This document shows, in pieces, positions 50,276 through 59,414 of a DNA stretch of 64,000 bases. How positions within the stretch are numbered: the stretch's first letter is position 1; each line of letters begins with the position of its first letter. This DNA is from Chryseobacterium cucumeris (lineage in GTDB: Bacteria; Bacteroidota; Bacteroidia; Flavobacteriales; Weeksellaceae): contig NZ_LUVZ01000004.1 of NCBI RefSeq assembly GCF_001593385.1, positions 1 through 64,000 on the forward strand, in the 5' to 3' direction. The translations under genes were made by a program, and so were the position numbers. The notes beneath the pieces are model-generated. The model saw only the letters and a list, made by a program, of their open reading frames with translations. It was not told the DNA's origin and did not search any database.

Positions 50276-51688
50276 ATGAAAAAAATAGCATTAGCATCAG
50301 GAATACTATTGCATTTATACTTTATTAAAGCTCAGGATACGATCAAAATTAAAACACTGCTGGATACCATCCCATCCAGAAATCTCAAAGAAGATCTGGC
50401 AATTATCAATTCAGGATATTCTATTCAGGAGAAAACTCCTTTTTTTCAAAAAGAATGGGTAAAAAAATCTGTAGCTCCAGCTATTCTTTTTACTGCTGCT
50501 GCTGCAACATGGGGAGAAAAAGAAAATATACGTGAAGTAAGAAACCGCTATCTTCCCAACTTCAAAGTGAAATATGATGATTATCTGCAATATGCTCCTG
50601 CTGTAGCTGTTTACGGGTTGAAACTAGCAGGTATAAAGGGGCGTAACAATATAGGAAGAGCAACTTTATCTTATGGTACAAGTTTAGCCATCATGGCCAT
50701 TTTAGTTAATTCCATTAAATACACAACAAAAGTAGAACGTCCGGATGGATCCAAAAACAACTCTTTTCCATCAGGACATGCGGCAATGGCTTTTACCAAT
50801 GCCAGTTTTCTGCATAAAGAATATGGTTTGGTAAATCCAGCCTACAGTATTGCGGGCTATGGTTCTGCAACTCTTACAGGACTTGGACGAAATTTAAATA
50901 ACAGACACTGGGTTCCGGATATTCTGGCTGGTGCGGGTATCGGGATTATATCAACAGAACTGGGATATTTCTTTATTGATAAAATTTATAAGAACAAAGG
51001 AGATAATTTAAGCATCTTATCAAGAATACAGGGAAATGATTACCCGTCTTTTCTTGCACTGAAAATGGGAACTGCTTTAGGAACCACCAATTTCCTGAAG
51101 GAATCTGAACTGGATGATAAAAAACAAATTGGTTTCGAGGGAGGACTGGAAGGTGCTTACTTCTTTTCAAAAAAATGGGGTGTGGGTGCCGATGTATCCT
51201 TCAGCAGCTTCCCTATTAAATCCCAAAGAATAACATTTGATGACGAACAGGATTTTGGCAATCACGAAATCAAAACACAATCTATGGGATTTCTTTCTGC
51301 AGGCATCGGACCTTATTTTTCTCATGAACTATCAAAAAAATGGCAGCTTACTTTAAAGGTAACCGGAGGATATGCTGCAACAGCAAGTGGAAAAGTATTT
51401 TTAAAAGGAAACGATATTGATGCTCCCAACAACGAACTTCAGATCGCCAGATACAAACCCAGACCGGCTTTCCGCTGGAATACAGGGGCTTCCATGACCT
51501 ACAAGTTCAATCCGGGATTAGGCCTTACTTTCTATACAGATTATAATAAGATCAACTCCACAATTCAATATTCCTTCAGCGATGAGATCAAGGAAAGTGA
51601 AGAACTGGATCAGGAACTGAACAACCTGATTGCTAAAGAAAAAATCAGTTATATTACATTAGGCTTAAGATTAACTGCCTATTTCTAA
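50276..51688 (+). CDS. PAP2 superfamily phosphatase with C-terminal barrel-like domain (470 aa)
   Basis: A signal peptide (MKKIALASGILLHLYFIKAQ) leads to a PAP2 domain with the three motifs: K148-x6-R155-P156, P165-S-G-H168 (SFPSGHAA) and R205-x5-H211-x3-D215 (GRNLNNRHWVPD). Residues 250-470 are a beta-rich region (GLEGAYFFSKKWGVGADVSFSS; YISYITLGLRLTAYF-like end) with alternating residues and a terminal Phe, as in outer membrane barrels. The combination may be a phosphatase anchored in the outer membrane, perhaps acting on lipid A or undecaprenyl or other phospholipid substrates. Confidence 0.85.
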   Translation: MKKIALASGILLHLYFIKAQDTIKIKTLLDTIPSRNLKEDLAIINSGYSIQEKTPFFQKEWVKKSVAPAILFTAAAATWGEKENIREVRNRYLPNFKVKYDDYLQYAPAVAVYGLKLAGIKGRNNIGRATLSYGTSLAIMAILVNSIKYTTKVERPDGSKNNSFPSGHAAMAFTNASFLHKEYGLVNPAYSIAGYGSATLTGLGRNLNNRHWVPDILAGAGIGIISTELGYFFIDKIYKNKGDNLSILSRIQGNDYPSFLALKMGTALGTTNFLKESELDDKKQIGFEGGLEGAYFFSKKWGVGADVSFSSFPIKSQRITFDDEQDFGNHEIKTQSMGFLSAGIGPYFSHELSKKWQLTLKVTGGYAATASGKVFLKGNDIDAPNNELQIARYKPRPAFRWNTGASMTYKFNPGLGLTFYTDYNKINSTIQYSFSDEIKESEELDQELNNLIAKEKISYITLGLRLTAYF

Positions 51689-51692
51689 AAAC

Positions 51693-51728
51693 AAAAAAAA
51701 CCTTCGTATTCTGAAGGCTTTTTTTTAT
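51693..51728. terminator. Bidirectional terminator between PAP2 and M1 genes
   Basis: CCTTC (51701-51705) pairs with GAAGG (51713-51717) around a short loop, with A and T runs on either side, so it can stop both converging transcripts. Confidence 0.7.
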
Positions 51729-53590
51729 AACTTTTTACGATTATCATCCGGAGTATAATCCATAAAGATATCTCCATCCAGCTGTACAGATTTTACTTTC
51801 TTTTTAATAGGAATCACCAGATCAGTCAGTTTCTGATCTTTTTCCCAAACTGAAGGAGAAAAATGAATTTTCTCCGTAGTTCCATTATCATAAGACAATA
51901 TAGCATCAAACGGAATGGCAAAACCTCCTACATTTGCAACGTTTATGGTAAGCATGTCATTCATCTGTGATGCTCCTGTTACTTTTAAGTCAATATAATT
52001 ATTGGTATAAAACCAATTCTGGAAGAACCAGTTCAGATTTTTTCCTGATCCTGTATTCATAGAATTAAAATAATCCCATGGAACAGGATGTTTTCCCTTC
52101 CAGTTGTCCATATAATGGTGCAATGCTTTTTTGAAGAGTTCATCTCCCAAATAATCTTTCAAAGCCAGATAAGACAATGATGATTTTACATAAGAGTTGT
52201 TTCCGTATCCGGCGCCACTTACCTGCGTACTCATCGTGATCACTGGTTGATCCTGCTCAGCAGAAGGATCATTGATCCATTTTTTAACACGGAAGTTTTT
52301 ATAAAATTCTTTAGCTGCAGCCTCACCTTTTTCATCAATTCCTATAAGATATTCCAGCGTGGTTGCCCAGCCTTCATCCATAAATGCATATCTTGTTTCA
52401 TTGATTCCCATATAGAAAGGGAAATAAGTATGGGCAATTTCATGATCTGCCGTCAACCTGGCATCATTAAGATCATCAGGAATACTGGTATCATTAATCA
52501 TCATAGGATATTCCATATCTGCATATCCCTGAATAGCCGTCATTACATTGTAAGGATATTCTACACCCGGCCAGTTTTTTGAAAACCAATCCAGATTATA
52601 GCGCATCCAGTCTACATAATGTTCAAAATCTTTCGCTCCGTTTTTATATCCTGCCTGAACGCTGGCTCTTTTTGTTTTTAACTCAACACTGGCAGCATCC
52701 CACACATAATGGTTACTCATTGCAAAACAGAAATCTGTAATATGATTTGCTTTAAATTTCCAGATATTCCACTTGTTCTGCTTGGTTACTTTTCCGGACT
52801 TCATTTCCTGCTCTGTGGCAATATGCATCAGCTTATCACTTTTCAGGGAAGCTTTATACCTTTTTAAATATTCCGGCTGAAGAACAGCTTCCGGGTTCAG
52901 AAAATCTCCGGTTGCCCAAACTACATAATTTTTTGGTGCAGTGATGGCAAAACTGTAATCATTGAAATCATTGTAAAATTCCTGTCTGTCTGAGTGCTGA
53001 AGCATATCCCATCCATTATAATCATCATACACGGAAATTCTTGGAAAAGAGTATGCCACATAGAATGTTTCAGGATCAATCTGCCCTTCTCTTCCACTCT
53101 GAACTGACAATGGATATTCCCACTCTATTTTAACCTCAGCTTTTGATTTAGATTTTAAAGCAGATTTTAATTGTACTTTTTCAACAGTACTCCAGTCATC
53201 ACTGTTGATCTCATATTTTATGTTGTTTACAGTAAAGGATTTAATTTTCAGTCCGGATGAAAGGAAATCTTTGGATACAAATCCTGATCTTGGCGACTGT
53301 GGTTTGTGAAGGTTATTCACAAATCGTATAGCCAGTTCATTCAGATTATCCGGGCTGTTGTTGGTATAAACAATAGTTTCTTTTCCGGAAACTATTTTTG
53401 TAGCAGCATCTACTTTCACCTCTACATTATACACTCCTTTATTCTGCCAGTAGTTTTTTCCTGGCGCTCCGGAGATATCACGTGTTCCTCTCTCGTACGC
53501 TTTTTTGATATTCCTCGGCATATACAATTCCTGAGCTGACAATTGCAGTAAACAAACTGCAATCAGCATTCCGGAAAAAATTTTCTTCAT
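51725..53590 (-). CDS. M1 family zinc metallopeptidase (aminopeptidase-like, secreted)
   Basis: I choose the Met at 53588-53590 (MKKIFSGMLIAVCLLQLSAQ), a normal signal peptide, instead of the upstream Met-Met. The zinc motif is HEIAHTYFPFYMGINETRYAFMDEGW (HExxH then E 18 residues on, written here as two blocks: HEIAH and FMDEGW). The M1 GxMEN-type region is ADMEYPMMIND. The length (621 aa) suits the Bacteroidota periplasmic M1 group. It is downstream of the TonB-dependent receptor gene on the same strand (106-nt gap). Confidence 0.9.
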   Translation of the reverse strand: MKKIFSGMLIAVCLLQLSAQELYMPRNIKKAYERGTRDISGAPGKNYWQNKGVYNVEVKVDAATKIVSGKETIVYTNNSPDNLNELAIRFVNNLHKPQSPRSGFVSKDFLSSGLKIKSFTVNNIKYEINSDDWSTVEKVQLKSALKSKSKAEVKIEWEYPLSVQSGREGQIDPETFYVAYSFPRISVYDDYNGWDMLQHSDRQEFYNDFNDYSFAITAPKNYVVWATGDFLNPEAVLQPEYLKRYKASLKSDKLMHIATEQEMKSGKVTKQNKWNIWKFKANHITDFCFAMSNHYVWDAASVELKTKRASVQAGYKNGAKDFEHYVDWMRYNLDWFSKNWPGVEYPYNVMTAIQGYADMEYPMMINDTSIPDDLNDARLTADHEIAHTYFPFYMGINETRYAFMDEGWATTLEYLIGIDEKGEAAAKEFYKNFRVKKWINDPSAEQDQPVITMSTQVSGAGYGNNSYVKSSLSYLALKDYLGDELFKKALHHYMDNWKGKHPVPWDYFNSMNTGSGKNLNWFFQNWFYTNNYIDLKVTGASQMNDMLTINVANVGGFAIPFDAILSYDNGTTEKIHFSPSVWEKDQKLTDLVIPIKKKVKSVQLDGDIFMDYTPDDNRKKL

Positions 53591-53696
53591 AGCAATCTTT
53601 TTAAAGATAAGCATCAAAAATAGCGAAAATGTACCATCAGACGATTATTCTTTCGCGATAATATTTCACTGTAATAAACTTTTACATTAAAATATT

Positions 53697-56066
53697 CTAC
53701 AATCGATCCTGTTCAGCGGTCTTCTTAATTGTTTTTGCATTTTTAACCGATTGATTTCCAAAGTTGAATTTCAATGAAAATGTTACTCCCTGAGTATCGA
53801 TATAATCAAGAAAATAATTATCCTGATTTGCATATTTTGTACTGACTTTCTGCTCTGTAGATCTGAAAATATCGCTAAAAATAAGGCTGGCTTCCAGTTT
53901 TTTACTAAAGAATTTTCTATTCATTACAAAATAGGCTGACCATAAAGAAGATATTCTGAAAGTTCCCTGTATGCCTGGAGAATAGTAACGGTGTCCCATT
54001 TCCATTTTCCAGTCGCTGCTTTTATCCAGCGTAAAGCTTGTTGAGATGTTAGATACCCAGTTCCAGACTTTATTTTTATACAACATTCCATCAATTCCTT
54101 TGAAATAATTTTCATTATGCTCAAGATTTTCAGAAAGGATAATATTCCACCAGGATTTCACCTGGAAATTTTTGTACAAGCTTACTCCAAAAGCTTCTCC
54201 TTTCTCAATATTGGTAAAATAATAAATCAAACTGTTAGTACTTGGTTCCTGATAGGAGATTTCCATGGAAGGATATATTTCTTTTCTGTAATACAAATCC
54301 AGATTCCAGTCTTTCCAGGAATAAGTAAGATTGAGATTATGAGTAATTGTAGCTTTTAATTTTGGATCTCCCTGATAATAGGAAAAAAGATTATAATAAG
54401 ATTTTGCAGGATTCAACCATGAATAGGAAGGTCTGCTGATTCTTTTCCCATAGGAGAACCCAAATTCCTGTTTGTTTTCTGTGGTATATTGTGCATAAAA
54501 AGTGGGAAAGAATTTCCAATAGTTACTTTTATTCAATTCATGAGGTTCTGAAACCACCCCTTCAAGATTTGTCATTTCCGCACGAAGTCCACCTTTGAAG
54601 CTCCATTTCCCGACATTGTAGGCTAACGAAGAATATAGGGCAAAATTGTGTTCTTTATAATCAAAAACACTGCTTTTTTCCGGCCTGTATTGTAATGCTC
54701 CGTTCTCATTATCTGAGAAATCAAGCTGACTGCTTGTCTTTACAAAACTATATTTTGTACCGGATTCAAGTTCAAACTTATCATCTTTCCACTGATAATC
54801 GAATTGGGTAGAATACAGCTGAACATCCGCTTTATTCTCAGTGAGGAAATTATCTTCTTTCGGTGGCTGTCCTGCAAAGTTTAAGTATGTAATAACATTT
54901 TGGTATTTATCCACATTATTTCCGGTAAAATAATTGATCCATGAAAGACTGCTTTTCTTATTCAGCTTGCGATCTATCTGAAAACTTACCGAGTTATTGA
55001 TGGAACGGGAACGGTGATCATTGATTGTTGTATAATCAGATTCCACTATATCCTGCTGGTTATAGATCAATGTAGGAACATTATAAGTTCCGAAGGACTT
55101 TGGAGAAAAATACCCTGAGTAGTTGAGGCTTAGATTGGTTAAACTGTCCAGTTCATATTCCGCATTAAAATTCAGGGTATTCTGGTTATTGTTTTTATCC
55201 TTCCTGTTCATCGTACTTACCCATCGGGTTTGGCTTTCCGGATAGTTTACATAATCTGTTCCTTCCCGGTAGTACGTTCCCAGCCCTTTATAATAGCTTC
55301 CCATTAAGGAAAGTTTATCTTTTTTATAATATTGAGAGAGACCAAATACACCTTTCGCATATTGTGTCTGCACATATTTGGATGAAAGAATACCACGGTA
55401 GCCTTCAATTTTATTCTTTTTCAGAACGATATTCAGTACTGCGCTTCCTGAAGCTTCATATTTGGCAGGCGGATTGGTAATCACTTCTACAGATTTCACT
55501 TCATCTCCCTGTGTATTTTCCAGAAGATTTTTAAGCTCATCCCCTGTCAGCATTACTTTTTTATCATTAATCGTCACCAGAATTCCGGTACTTCCCTTTA
55601 CACTCAATACACTGTTGTTAATGGTAACACTGGGTGTATTTTTTAGAATTTCCCAGGCATTGAGTGAGGAAATATTACTGTTTTCCACATTAAATTCAAG
55701 ACGGTCTACCTTTCTTTTCACCAAAGGTTTACGTTTCGTCATGACTACTCCTTCTATTTCCTGAGATTCTTTTTTAAGAACAATGTTCAGAGGTTCAGAC
55801 TCTGTTAAATCCACTTTTTTCTCAAATAAAGAATATCCCTGATTTTTAATGACCAGCTTTATATATTCCTCTGCAATATCCTCCAGTACAAATTTCCCAT
55901 TGTCATCCGTTTCTAATTCTTTAATTAATTTATCCTGAGTATTATACACTTTCACTTTTACAGATGAGAGCTTTTCGTTTTCAGTATTCACCACTGTTCC
56001 TCCAGCTTTTTGTTTCTGGGCAAGAATCAAAATGGGAAAACACAAAAGAAAAAGAATTTTATACAT
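53697..56066 (-). CDS. TonB-dependent receptor-like outer membrane beta-barrel protein (789 aa)
   Basis: A signal peptide (MYKILFLLCFPILILAQ) is followed by a carboxypeptidase-like beta-sandwich (GGTVVNTENEKLSSVKVKVYNTQDKLIKELETDDNGKF), a plug-like region (ILKNTPSVTINNSVLSVKGSTGILVTINDKKVMLTGDELKNLLENTQGDEVKSVEVITNPPAKYEA) and a long OMP_b-brl_3-type barrel. It sits divergent to an OmpR-type two-component system, and the first array of GGTTAA repeats is just upstream of its promoter, so it is a likely target of that system. Confidence 0.9.
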   Translation of the reverse strand: MYKILFLLCFPILILAQKQKAGGTVVNTENEKLSSVKVKVYNTQDKLIKELETDDNGKFVLEDIAEEYIKLVIKNQGYSLFEKKVDLTESEPLNIVLKKESQEIEGVVMTKRKPLVKRKVDRLEFNVENSNISSLNAWEILKNTPSVTINNSVLSVKGSTGILVTINDKKVMLTGDELKNLLENTQGDEVKSVEVITNPPAKYEASGSAVLNIVLKKNKIEGYRGILSSKYVQTQYAKGVFGLSQYYKKDKLSLMGSYYKGLGTYYREGTDYVNYPESQTRWVSTMNRKDKNNNQNTLNFNAEYELDSLTNLSLNYSGYFSPKSFGTYNVPTLIYNQQDIVESDYTTINDHRSRSINNSVSFQIDRKLNKKSSLSWINYFTGNNVDKYQNVITYLNFAGQPPKEDNFLTENKADVQLYSTQFDYQWKDDKFELESGTKYSFVKTSSQLDFSDNENGALQYRPEKSSVFDYKEHNFALYSSLAYNVGKWSFKGGLRAEMTNLEGVVSEPHELNKSNYWKFFPTFYAQYTTENKQEFGFSYGKRISRPSYSWLNPAKSYYNLFSYYQGDPKLKATITHNLNLTYSWKDWNLDLYYRKEIYPSMEISYQEPSTNSLIYYFTNIEKGEAFGVSLYKNFQVKSWWNIILSENLEHNENYFKGIDGMLYKNKVWNWVSNISTSFTLDKSSDWKMEMGHRYYSPGIQGTFRISSLWSAYFVMNRKFFSKKLEASLIFSDIFRSTEQKVSTKYANQDNYFLDYIDTQGVTFSLKFNFGNQSVKNAKTIKKTAEQDRL

Positions 56067-56146
56067 GGTTATTTTTTTATCCTTTCCAACAAAAACTGCT
56101 GTTCTGTTCTATGGGGACAAAATTCCAATTTGACTGGAAAAAATAC

Positions 56147-56175
56147 GGTTAACAGAAGGTTAATGATGGGTTAAT
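56147..56175. promoter_or_regulatory. Three GGTTAA(C/T) direct repeats at 11-bp period, array 1
   Basis: GGTTAA occurs at 56147, 56158 and 56169, each 11 bp from the next. This is the arrangement of OmpR-family response regulator sites. It lies about 22-50 nt upstream of a -7-like element (GAATTTTG, complement of 56118-56125) of the TonB-dependent receptor gene. Confidence 0.7.
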
Positions 56176-56247
56176 GTCTTTTCTGGTTTCAAAACATCCA
56201 GATTCAGACAGAAGGATAAATCTTTATTTTGGAAGATTCAAAACTAT

Positions 56248-56265
56248 GGTTAATGGAAGGTTAAT
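56248..56265. promoter_or_regulatory. Two GGTTAAT direct repeats at 11-bp period, array 2
   Basis: GGTTAAT at 56248 and 56259, again 11 bp apart, about 37-54 nt upstream of a perfect -7 TATCTTTG (56302-56309) of the histidine kinase gene. The position suits activation of the two-component operon by its own regulator. Confidence 0.65.
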
Positions 56266-56314
56266 AATAAAATAATCATTTCCTGAAAATGGCTAAAGTT
56301 TTATCTTTGTTTTA

Positions 56315-57637
56315 ATGATAGCCAAGAGTAAAATTCTCATCCCGGTTTTTGCCGCTCTATTCCTGCTTTTACTGGGAATTCAGGTTTATTTTATGTATAA
56401 AACCTATCAGGTAAAAGAGAGGGACATCTACAGATCTGTGAATGATGGGCTTACCAATTACACAGATAATCTTGAGGACATTCAGGAGGCTAAAGAAAGA
56501 AATGATGATTCTCTTCAGGAAATCATTATACAGTATCATAATAAGGAGATCAGCAAAAAAGATTTTCTCCGCTATTTCATAGAAAACAGAAAATCTGCCA
56601 GAGAAAGGCTGATTCATTATATCGACAGCCGCTACCAAAAAGACGGTTACGAAATCTCTGCAAGAATACGGTATCTTTCCATTGTTCATCTACCGGACAG
56701 CTCAAAAGTGATTACCGAACCTATTGTCATTTTTGAAACGCAGGATAAACTAAAAAATCCACGCATTGCCAGTAACGGAAGCTGGGAAACCTCAACCACT
56801 AAAAGAGATGATACGGAAACAGGGCAAGTTGAAAAAAAGAATACTTTTCTTGTGAAAACCCAGACCGATTTTGAAATCAGAAATATAAAAAGCATTGTTT
56901 TCAAAGAGCTTACCTTATTGATCATTTGTTGCATTATTCTTCTTTCAGGAGTTCTTCTGCTTTATATTTTCACGATAAGAAATCTTATTCAGCAGCAGAA
57001 GCAGGTGGAAGTTCTCCACAACATTGTGGATAACATTTCACATGAGTTTAAAACGCCTATCGCTACTTTAAAAATAGCTTCGAAAGCATTAAAAAAAGAA
57101 TGGAATCCTGAAACGCTTCCTCTTATTGACAGACAGATTTCACGTCTTGAAAGCCTAATGTTTCAGCTTCATAAAGATGAAATTCCTGATGATATGACCG
57201 CCATACAACCTGAAGACTGGAACTTTTTTATTCAGGATCTTTCCGTTACTTATTCAACTACAGATTTTAAGCTTGAAAATACAGTTTCACAAGAGCTTCC
57301 TTTTGATAAAAACTTAATGGAAACGGTCATTAAAAACCTTTGTGAAAACAGTGTAAAATATGGAGCATCGGTTATTACAATACATGTGCGAAACGTTTCT
57401 CAACAATTAGAATTTGAAGTTTCCGACAACGGTCAGGGCATGGAAACAAAAGAGCTGAATAATATTTTCGAAAAATTTTACAGAATACAGAATAACAATA
57501 TTCACAATAGCAAAGGTCTTGGTCTGGGCCTCTATTTCGTAAAAAAAATCATTACAAACTATGGTGGAAAAATAGAAGTTTCCAGCCATCTTCATACAGG
57601 CAGTACTTTTAAAATATTAATTCCTTATGAAAACTAA
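56315..57637 (+). CDS. Sensor histidine kinase (440 aa)
   Basis: Two transmembrane helices (about residues 8-28 and 198-222) flank a periplasmic sensor domain of ~170 residues. The HisKA domain contains His243 (DNISHEFKTPIATLK); the ATPase domain has NLCENSVKYG, DNGQGM and GLGLGLYFVKKI. Only 5 nt separate the -7 element from the ATG, so the mRNA may have almost no leader. It starts the operon with the response regulator (11-nt overlap) and is divergent from the TonB-dependent receptor. Confidence 0.93.
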   Translation: MIAKSKILIPVFAALFLLLLGIQVYFMYKTYQVKERDIYRSVNDGLTNYTDNLEDIQEAKERNDDSLQEIIIQYHNKEISKKDFLRYFIENRKSARERLIHYIDSRYQKDGYEISARIRYLSIVHLPDSSKVITEPIVIFETQDKLKNPRIASNGSWETSTTKRDDTETGQVEKKNTFLVKTQTDFEIRNIKSIVFKELTLLIICCIILLSGVLLLYIFTIRNLIQQQKQVEVLHNIVDNISHEFKTPIATLKIASKALKKEWNPETLPLIDRQISRLESLMFQLHKDEIPDDMTAIQPEDWNFFIQDLSVTYSTTDFKLENTVSQELPFDKNLMETVIKNLCENSVKYGASVITIHVRNVSQQLEFEVSDNGQGMETKELNNIFEKFYRIQNNNIHNSKGLGLGLYFVKKIITNYGGKIEVSSHLHTGSTFKILIPYEN

Positions 57638-58313
57638 AATCCTTCTGGCAGAAGATGATCCGGATTTCGGAATGATTCTTAAGCAGTATCTTGAATTGGA
57701 AGATTTTGAAGTCAGCTGGTTTCAGAATCCGGAAGATATCGTACCATTGGTTCAGGCTGATTTTCCCTTTCAGATAGGAATTCTGGATGTGATGATGCCC
57801 AATATCGATGGCTTCTCACTGGCGAAAATGATCATTAAGGAAAGAAGTAATTTCCCTTTATTATTTTTAACGGCTAAAAATCAAAAAATAGACCGATTGA
57901 CCGGATTGAAAATAGGTGCCGACGATTATATTTCCAAGCCTTGCGACCCTGAAGAACTTGTTTTACGAATTAAAAATATTCTGAAAAGAACACTTCCCGC
58001 CGTGATAGAAAGTCAGATAAAAATCGGAGAGTTTTCACTGGACACCACCAAACTTCTGTTGTCACATCCTAACGGAAATAATCGGTTGACTATACGGGAA
58101 CAGGAACTTTTATTATATCTTCTGAAGCATAACCGGACGATCATCACCAGAGATAATATCCTGGATAATCTCTGGGAAACCAATGATTATTTTACCGGAA
58201 GAAGCCTGGATGTGTTTATCAGCAGACTTCGTAAATATTTCATCCATGATCCCCAAATAAAAATCCAATCCCTGAGAGGAATTGGATTTGAAATTGATTT
58301 TCCAACCAATTGA
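57627..58313 (+). CDS. OmpR-family response regulator (228 aa)
   Basis: The receiver domain has the acidic pair Asp10/Asp11, Asp54 (GILDVMMPNIDG) and Lys of SKPCDPEE. The C-terminal winged helix (LTIREQELLLYLLKHNRTIITRDNILDNLW ... DVFISRLRKYF) is of OmpR/PhoB type and binds direct repeats, which fits the GGTTAA arrays between this operon and the TonB-dependent receptor. The cognate kinase gene overlaps by 11 nt. Confidence 0.95.
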   Translation: MKTKILLAEDDPDFGMILKQYLELEDFEVSWFQNPEDIVPLVQADFPFQIGILDVMMPNIDGFSLAKMIIKERSNFPLLFLTAKNQKIDRLTGLKIGADDYISKPCDPEELVLRIKNILKRTLPAVIESQIKIGEFSLDTTKLLLSHPNGNNRLTIREQELLLYLLKHNRTIITRDNILDNLWETNDYFTGRSLDVFISRLRKYFIHDPQIKIQSLRGIGFEIDFPTN

Positions 58314-58316
58314 TTT

Positions 58317-59144
58317 TTATAGAGAAAGATTCACAATCACCGGAAAATGGTCTGAAGGATACAAAAGATTTTCTCTTCTGTCATTGATGTGTCGGTGAGA
58401 TCTTATTTTAAAGCCTTGTGTAAAAATATAATCTATTCTGTCTTTTGGAACTTCATTCACATTGAAGCCTGTGAAAGTTCCTACCGGGCCGTAATGCTTC
58501 GTCTCTGAATGATAGAAAGTATCTTTCATATTCTGGGAAAGGATTTTAATCGGTTCTGAATCATCTGTAAGGTTAAAATCTCCGCTCAGCGTTACCGGAA
58601 GATTTTTTGGATTCAGTTCTTTGATCTTTTTCAGAATCAATTCGGAAGATTTTACTCTTGCCACATTTCCTACATGATCAAAATGAAGATTCATGGCCAG
58701 GAATTCTTTCTTCGATTTTTTATCTTTAAATATGGCGTAAGTACAGATCCTGTTCAGTGCCGCATCCCAGCCTTTTGACGGTTTTTCCGGAGTTTCAGAT
58801 AACCAGAACGTCCCGGATTTTACAATTTCTAGTTTGTTTGTGTCATAAAAGATAGCGGAAAATTCTCCTTTTTCTTTGCCGTCATCTCTTCCTACTCCTA
58901 TATAATCATAGTTTTTTAATCCTGATTTAATATCTTTCATCTGTTCCGGAAGCGCTTCCTGTACTCCGAAATAATCAGGATAATAATACGTCAGTAAATC
59001 GGCAACGTCCTGCTTTCTTTTTGGCCAGGCATTGTCTTTATCCGACTCTACATTCAGTCTGATATTAAAACTCATTACGGTAAGGTCCTGTGAAAATCCC
59101 AATGCAAAAAACATCAGAAACACCATTGAAAATCTGAAATTCAT
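58317..59144 (-). CDS. Secreted endonuclease/exonuclease/phosphatase family enzyme
   Basis: A signal peptide (MNFRFSMVFLMFFALGFSQ) precedes the EEP fold with LTVMSFNIRLN, FGVQEALPEQM (metal-binding Glu), NLHFDHVG, SGDFNLTDDSEP, and the C-terminal YPSDHFPVIVNLSL. The substrate could be nucleic acid or phosphoester sugar/lipid, as the family is broad. It is 3 nt from the convergent response regulator gene and follows the protease operon behind a terminator. Confidence 0.88.
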   Translation of the reverse strand: MNFRFSMVFLMFFALGFSQDLTVMSFNIRLNVESDKDNAWPKRKQDVADLLTYYYPDYFGVQEALPEQMKDIKSGLKNYDYIGVGRDDGKEKGEFSAIFYDTNKLEIVKSGTFWLSETPEKPSKGWDAALNRICTYAIFKDKKSKKEFLAMNLHFDHVGNVARVKSSELILKKIKELNPKNLPVTLSGDFNLTDDSEPIKILSQNMKDTFYHSETKHYGPVGTFTGFNVNEVPKDRIDYIFTQGFKIRSHRHINDRRENLLYPSDHFPVIVNLSL

Positions 59145-59167
59145 ATGTTATTTTATCATTAAGAGAC

Positions 59168-59196
59168 AAAAATAAAACTTCTCTGTGACAGAAAAG
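59168..59196 (-). terminator. Terminator of the DUF2589-protease operon
   Basis: On the minus strand a 7-bp stem (arms 59190-59196 and 59178-59184, one G-T pair) with a 5-nt loop is followed by TTTTATTTTT. Confidence 0.6.
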
Positions 59197-59210
59197 CCTT
59201 ATTGATGTGA

Positions 59211-59414
59211 TTATATTGTTAAATTATCTTTTTCTTCTTCTATAGATATAAAATACTCCTGAAATTCAGACTCCAAAATGGAAATGTTACTTTCTAGCTT
59301 TACAACACCAATGGTTTTGTAGTGAGCAGCCAGTTTTATGCCTTTATTTTTGAGGAAAACTTCAAGCTTTTTTAAATTTATATCTTTCTTTAAAACTGCG
59401 AGATAAGTGATCAT
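59211..59414 (-). CDS. 67-aa protein resembling a free I9-type propeptide/inhibitor
   Basis: The 67-aa protein starts MITYLAVLKKDINLKKLEVFLKN and ends with a pattern (YKTIGVVKLESNISILESEF, then FISIEEEKD) that matches the beta-alpha-beta-beta-alpha-beta layout of subtilase propeptides (inhibitor I9), including the terminal 'V.sIEeD'-like strand. Free-standing I9 proteins inhibit subtilases and assist folding. It overlaps the S8 protease gene by 4 nt (ATGA), which suggests both are made in fixed proportion. The relation is by pattern only. Confidence 0.55.
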   Translation of the reverse strand: MITYLAVLKKDINLKKLEVFLKNKGIKLAAHYKTIGVVKLESNISILESEFQEYFISIEEEKDNLTI

